In this document: one piece after another, positions 13,505 to 15,205 of the stretch
How the letters are laid out: each line of letters starts with the position of its first letter
Position numbering within the stretch: the first letter of the stretch is position 1
From: Planctomycetota bacterium
GTDB lineage: Bacteria > Planctomycetota > PUPC01 > DSUN01
Length of the DNA: 15,205 nucleotides
Assembly: GCA_035384565.1 (NCBI GenBank)
Contig: DAOOIT010000103.1
Location: forward strand, 1 to 15,205
Reading direction: 5' to 3'
Notes under the pieces: generated by a model
Told to the model about the DNA's origin: nothing
The model's input: only the letters and a program-made list of their open reading frames with translations
Databases searched by the model: none
Program-made: the position numbers and the translations under genes

Positions 13505-14605
13505 TCAGGTGGGCAGCCGCGCCTCGTGGGCGAAGCGGCGCAAGAGGTCGGCCTGGGCCTGGGTGAGGTTCTTGGGGGCCGTGATCCTGATCCGCACGTA
13601 GTGGTCGCCGTGTTCTCCGGCGGGGGTGGGCGCGCCTTTGCCGCGCAGGCGGAGCTTGGCGCCGCTGCTCGTGCCCGGCGGGATGCGGAGCTGGACCTCG
13701 CCCGCGAGGGTGCGGACGGGCACCGTGGTGCCCAGGGCGGCCTGGACGATGTTGATCTCGACATCGGAGTAGATGTCGTGCCCGTGGCGCTCGAAGAGCG
13801 AGTGGGGGCGGATGTGAATCTCCAGGTATCGGTCGCCGGGCGGCCCGCCGCCGGCTCCCGGCTCGCCCTCGCCGGAGAGGCGGATGCGGGCGCCCTCCTG
13901 CACCCCGCGGGGTATCTTGACGGAGAGGCTGCGCAGGCGGAGCGCGCGCCCCTGGCCGCCGCAGGCCGGGCAGGGATTCGTCACGCGCTGGCCGCGCCCC
14001 AGGCAGTCGGGGCAGGGCCGGGAGAACGAGAAGCAGCCCTGTGCGGCCTGCACCGTGCCGGTGCCGCGGCAGGTGGCGCAGGGCTTGGGCGTGGAGCCGG
14101 GCCGCGCGCCGGTTCCGCGGCACGTGGCGCACGCCTCGGCCCGCTGCACGCGCAGAGCCACCGTGCCGCCGTTGATGGCCGTCTCGAACGGGATCTCGAT
14201 GGTCTGGACGATGTCGTCGCCGCGGCGGGGTCCGGCGGCCCCGCCCGGCGGGCGCTCGCCGAAGAAGCTGGAGAAGATGTCGGAGAAGTCGAAGCCCGCG
14301 GCGCGCCCGCCCTGTGCCCCCCGGGCGCCGCTCGAGCGCAGGAAGTCGCTCAGGTCCGAGAAATCGCCCGTGGCGAAGCCGCGCGCCCGCGCCTCGCGCA
14401 GGCGGTCGTACTGGCGGCGCTTCTCGTCGTCGCTCAGGACGTCGTGCGCGACCGAGATCTCCTTGAAGCGGCGCTCGGCGTTCTTGTCGCCCGGGTTGCG
14501 GTCGGGGTGGTACTTCTTGGCGAGCTTGCGGAAGGCGCGGTTTATCTCGTCCTTGGTGGCCTTCTTATCCACGCCCAGGCACTGGTAATAGTCTGGTTCG
14601 TCCAT
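13505..14605 (-). CDS. dnaJ: Molecular chaperone DnaJ (Hsp40, type I)
   Basis: 366-aa co-chaperone that stimulates DnaK ATPase and delivers unfolded substrates. Domains in order are the J domain (about 5-70) with HPD at 33-35; a Gly/Phe-rich linker (about 76-128) containing DFSDLSDFLR and FDFSDIFSSFFGERPPGG; the zinc-binding domain with all four CxxCxGxG motifs (Cys149/152, 166/169, 188/191, 202/205); and C-terminal substrate-binding domains ending at residue 366. Complete, so a genuine type I DnaJ. ATG 14605 gives the canonical MDEPDYYQCLGV start, with GGGAG (14616-14620) 10 nt upstream. An in-frame ATG at 14647 lies inside the -10 box and is unlikely to be used. No dnaK or grpE is adjacent, and no CIRCE-type 9-bp inverted repeat was seen in the promoter region. 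Confidence 0.97.
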   Translation of the reverse strand: MDEPDYYQCLGVDKKATKDEINRAFRKLAKKYHPDRNPGDKNAERRFKEISVAHDVLSDDEKRRQYDRLREARARGFATGDFSDLSDFLRSSGARGAQGGRAAGFDFSDIFSSFFGERPPGGAAGPRRGDDIVQTIEIPFETAINGGTVALRVQRAEACATCRGTGARPGSTPKPCATCRGTGTVQAAQGCFSFSRPCPDCLGRGQRVTNPCPACGGQGRALRLRSLSVKIPRGVQEGARIRLSGEGEPGAGGGPPGDRYLEIHIRPHSLFERHGHDIYSDVEINIVQAALGTTVPVRTLAGEVQLRIPPGTSSGAKLRLRGKGAPTPAGEHGDHYVRIRITAPKNLTQAQADLLRRFAHEARLPT

Positions 14606-14645
14606 CGGCTCATGGCTCCCGGGTGGGCTGGCGATTGAAAGCTTC

Positions 14646-14674
14646 ATTATAGGCGTGGAACAGCCTGGGCGCAA
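14646..14674 (-). promoter_or_regulatory. Promoter of dnaJ
   Basis: On the minus strand TTGCGC (14669-14674), 17 bp, then TATAAT (14646-14651, exact consensus). The leader to the ATG at 14605 would be about 35 nt. It looks like a housekeeping promoter; no sigma32-like pattern was recognised. Confidence 0.6.
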
Positions 14675-14763
14675 GACGGACGAGACAGGGGCGAGGGGGG
14701 AATCGTAAGCAGCTCTCGTTGCGGAAATCCCCGGAATGGGGGAGGGCTTGCTGCCCTTGTCCG

Positions 14764-14788
14764 TTCGACAAGCGGGACGCTTGTCGCT
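14764..14788. repeat. Dispersed palindromic repeat, family B (second copy)
   Basis: The 25-nt unit differs from 1374-1398 by a single base in the loop (GGA instead of AGA). The 9-bp stem CGACAAGCG/CGCTTGTCG is intact (14766-14774 with 14778-14786). Confidence 0.8.
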
Positions 14789-14973
14789 ACGGGAATCCGC
14801 AGGAGAAACTGTCTGCGGAAATGGCCCACACCCAGGGGGGCGTGGCCCGCCGTCCTGGCAACATGGCCGCGAGGGCATCGCCCCTGCCCGCTCCCCGCCT
14901 GTATCACCCTGTGAGAGCGAGAGGGATGCGTGTGGGCGGGAACGACCACGGAAGGGCCAGGACGCCCCAGCTT

Positions 14974-15071
14974 CATACTTGCTCAACGGCGACGGGGAGG
15001 GAATTGAGCAAGTATGGGCGGGAAGGCCGTAGAGCCGCCCGGATCGCCAAAGCGCCATACTCGCTCAACGG
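14974..15071. repeat. Repeated CATACTTGCTCAA motif (inverted pair plus direct copy)
   Basis: CATACTTGCTCAA (14974-14986) and its exact reverse complement (15004-15016) form a 13-bp stem with a 17-nt loop. A third copy in direct orientation, CATACTCGCTCAACGG (15056-15071), has one mismatch over 16 nt to 14974-14989. The motif is much less GC-rich than its surroundings. Confidence 0.75.
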
Positions 15072-15205
15072 AGAGGGGCCGGTTACGGTCTGCGCGGCGG
15101 TGCCCCGGCGCGCGGGTCCGTTGTGGCACCTGGGGGAAGCGGTGGACGGACTAGGAGCCTGTCCAAGAATCCGCGTGGGCTGCGTTGCCGGCGCCAGCGG
15201 GGCGG

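Larger units (their letters stand above)
14675..15205. other. Intergenic region without a supported gene
   Basis: About 530 bp upstream of dnaJ to the window edge. Short open frames exist on both strands, but none has protein-like composition, a recognisable motif or a ribosome-binding site. It contains a family B repeat (14764-14788), a 7-bp stem TCCGCAG/CTGCGGA (14796-14802 with 14813-14819), and the repeated CATACTTGCTCAAC motif (14974-15071). A gene could begin beyond the right edge. Confidence 0.6.

Noticed and set aside
13495..13521. CGCGGC/GCCGCG stem between surE and dnaJ as a terminator
   Set aside because: Six base pairs with a 15-nt loop and no T-tract; expected often by chance at this GC content.
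13526..14638. 370-codon antisense frame over dnaJ
   Set aside because: The minus strand has the HPD motif and four zinc-finger motifs; the antisense frame has nothing recognisable.
15151..15175. GGAGCCTGTCCAAGAAT as a possible insertion sequence end
   Set aside because: It looks vaguely familiar as an element end, but there is no transposase, no matching inverted repeat and no target duplication in the window.

Overview
The window is gene-dense, very GC-rich bacterial DNA with 12 well-supported protein genes, one doubtful small one, no RNA genes, and several families of short palindromic intergenic repeats. The gene mix suggests a Planctomycetota/PVC-type heterotroph, probably an environmental lineage: a secreted Asp-box sialidase with a LamG-like tail, a DUF1080 (3-keto-disaccharide hydrolase family) protein, a URO-D-like methyltransferase, a DUF4832-type glycosidase and a lone MoxR ATPase. 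This assignment is inference from gene content and composition, not a database match.

Left part (1-3370): dapB (lysine/diaminopimelate synthesis) and a large secreted sialidase-like protein, both on the minus strand and separated by dispersed palindromic repeats. A 59-codon frame overlaps the sialidase stop codon but ends inside a repeat.

Centre-left (3370-6577): a tight plus-strand operon encodes a CHAD-domain protein, a ROK-family sugar kinase and an HD-domain protein of the exopolyphosphatase C-terminal type. The N-terminal half of the CHAD protein looks like a degenerate relative of the HD protein two genes downstream, with the metal ligands lost. I read this as a candidate polyphosphate-linked sensing or sugar-phosphorylation module, and it is the most interesting part of the window.

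Centre (6549-9883): a two-gene plus-strand operon (DUF1080 protein, then a URO-D/MtaA-like protein) meets a minus-strand cytoplasmic DUF4832-type glycosidase tail to tail, with 10 bp between stops. The three look like part of a carbohydrate-use set.

Right part (9884-15205): a repeat cluster, an orphan MoxR ATPase converging on and overlapping a membrane glycosyltransferase by 47 bp, then surE and dnaJ converging with a 10-bp gap. The glycosyltransferase and surE diverge from one AT-rich core that can serve as the -10 element on both strands. The last 0.5 kb has no convincing gene but carries two more repeat families.

Many promoters can be read by eye as sigma70-type (TTGACA-like, 16-18 bp, TATAAT-like). 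They settle several start codons, because upstream in-frame ATGs often fall inside -10 hexamers. GTG and TTG starts are common among the plus-strand genes.
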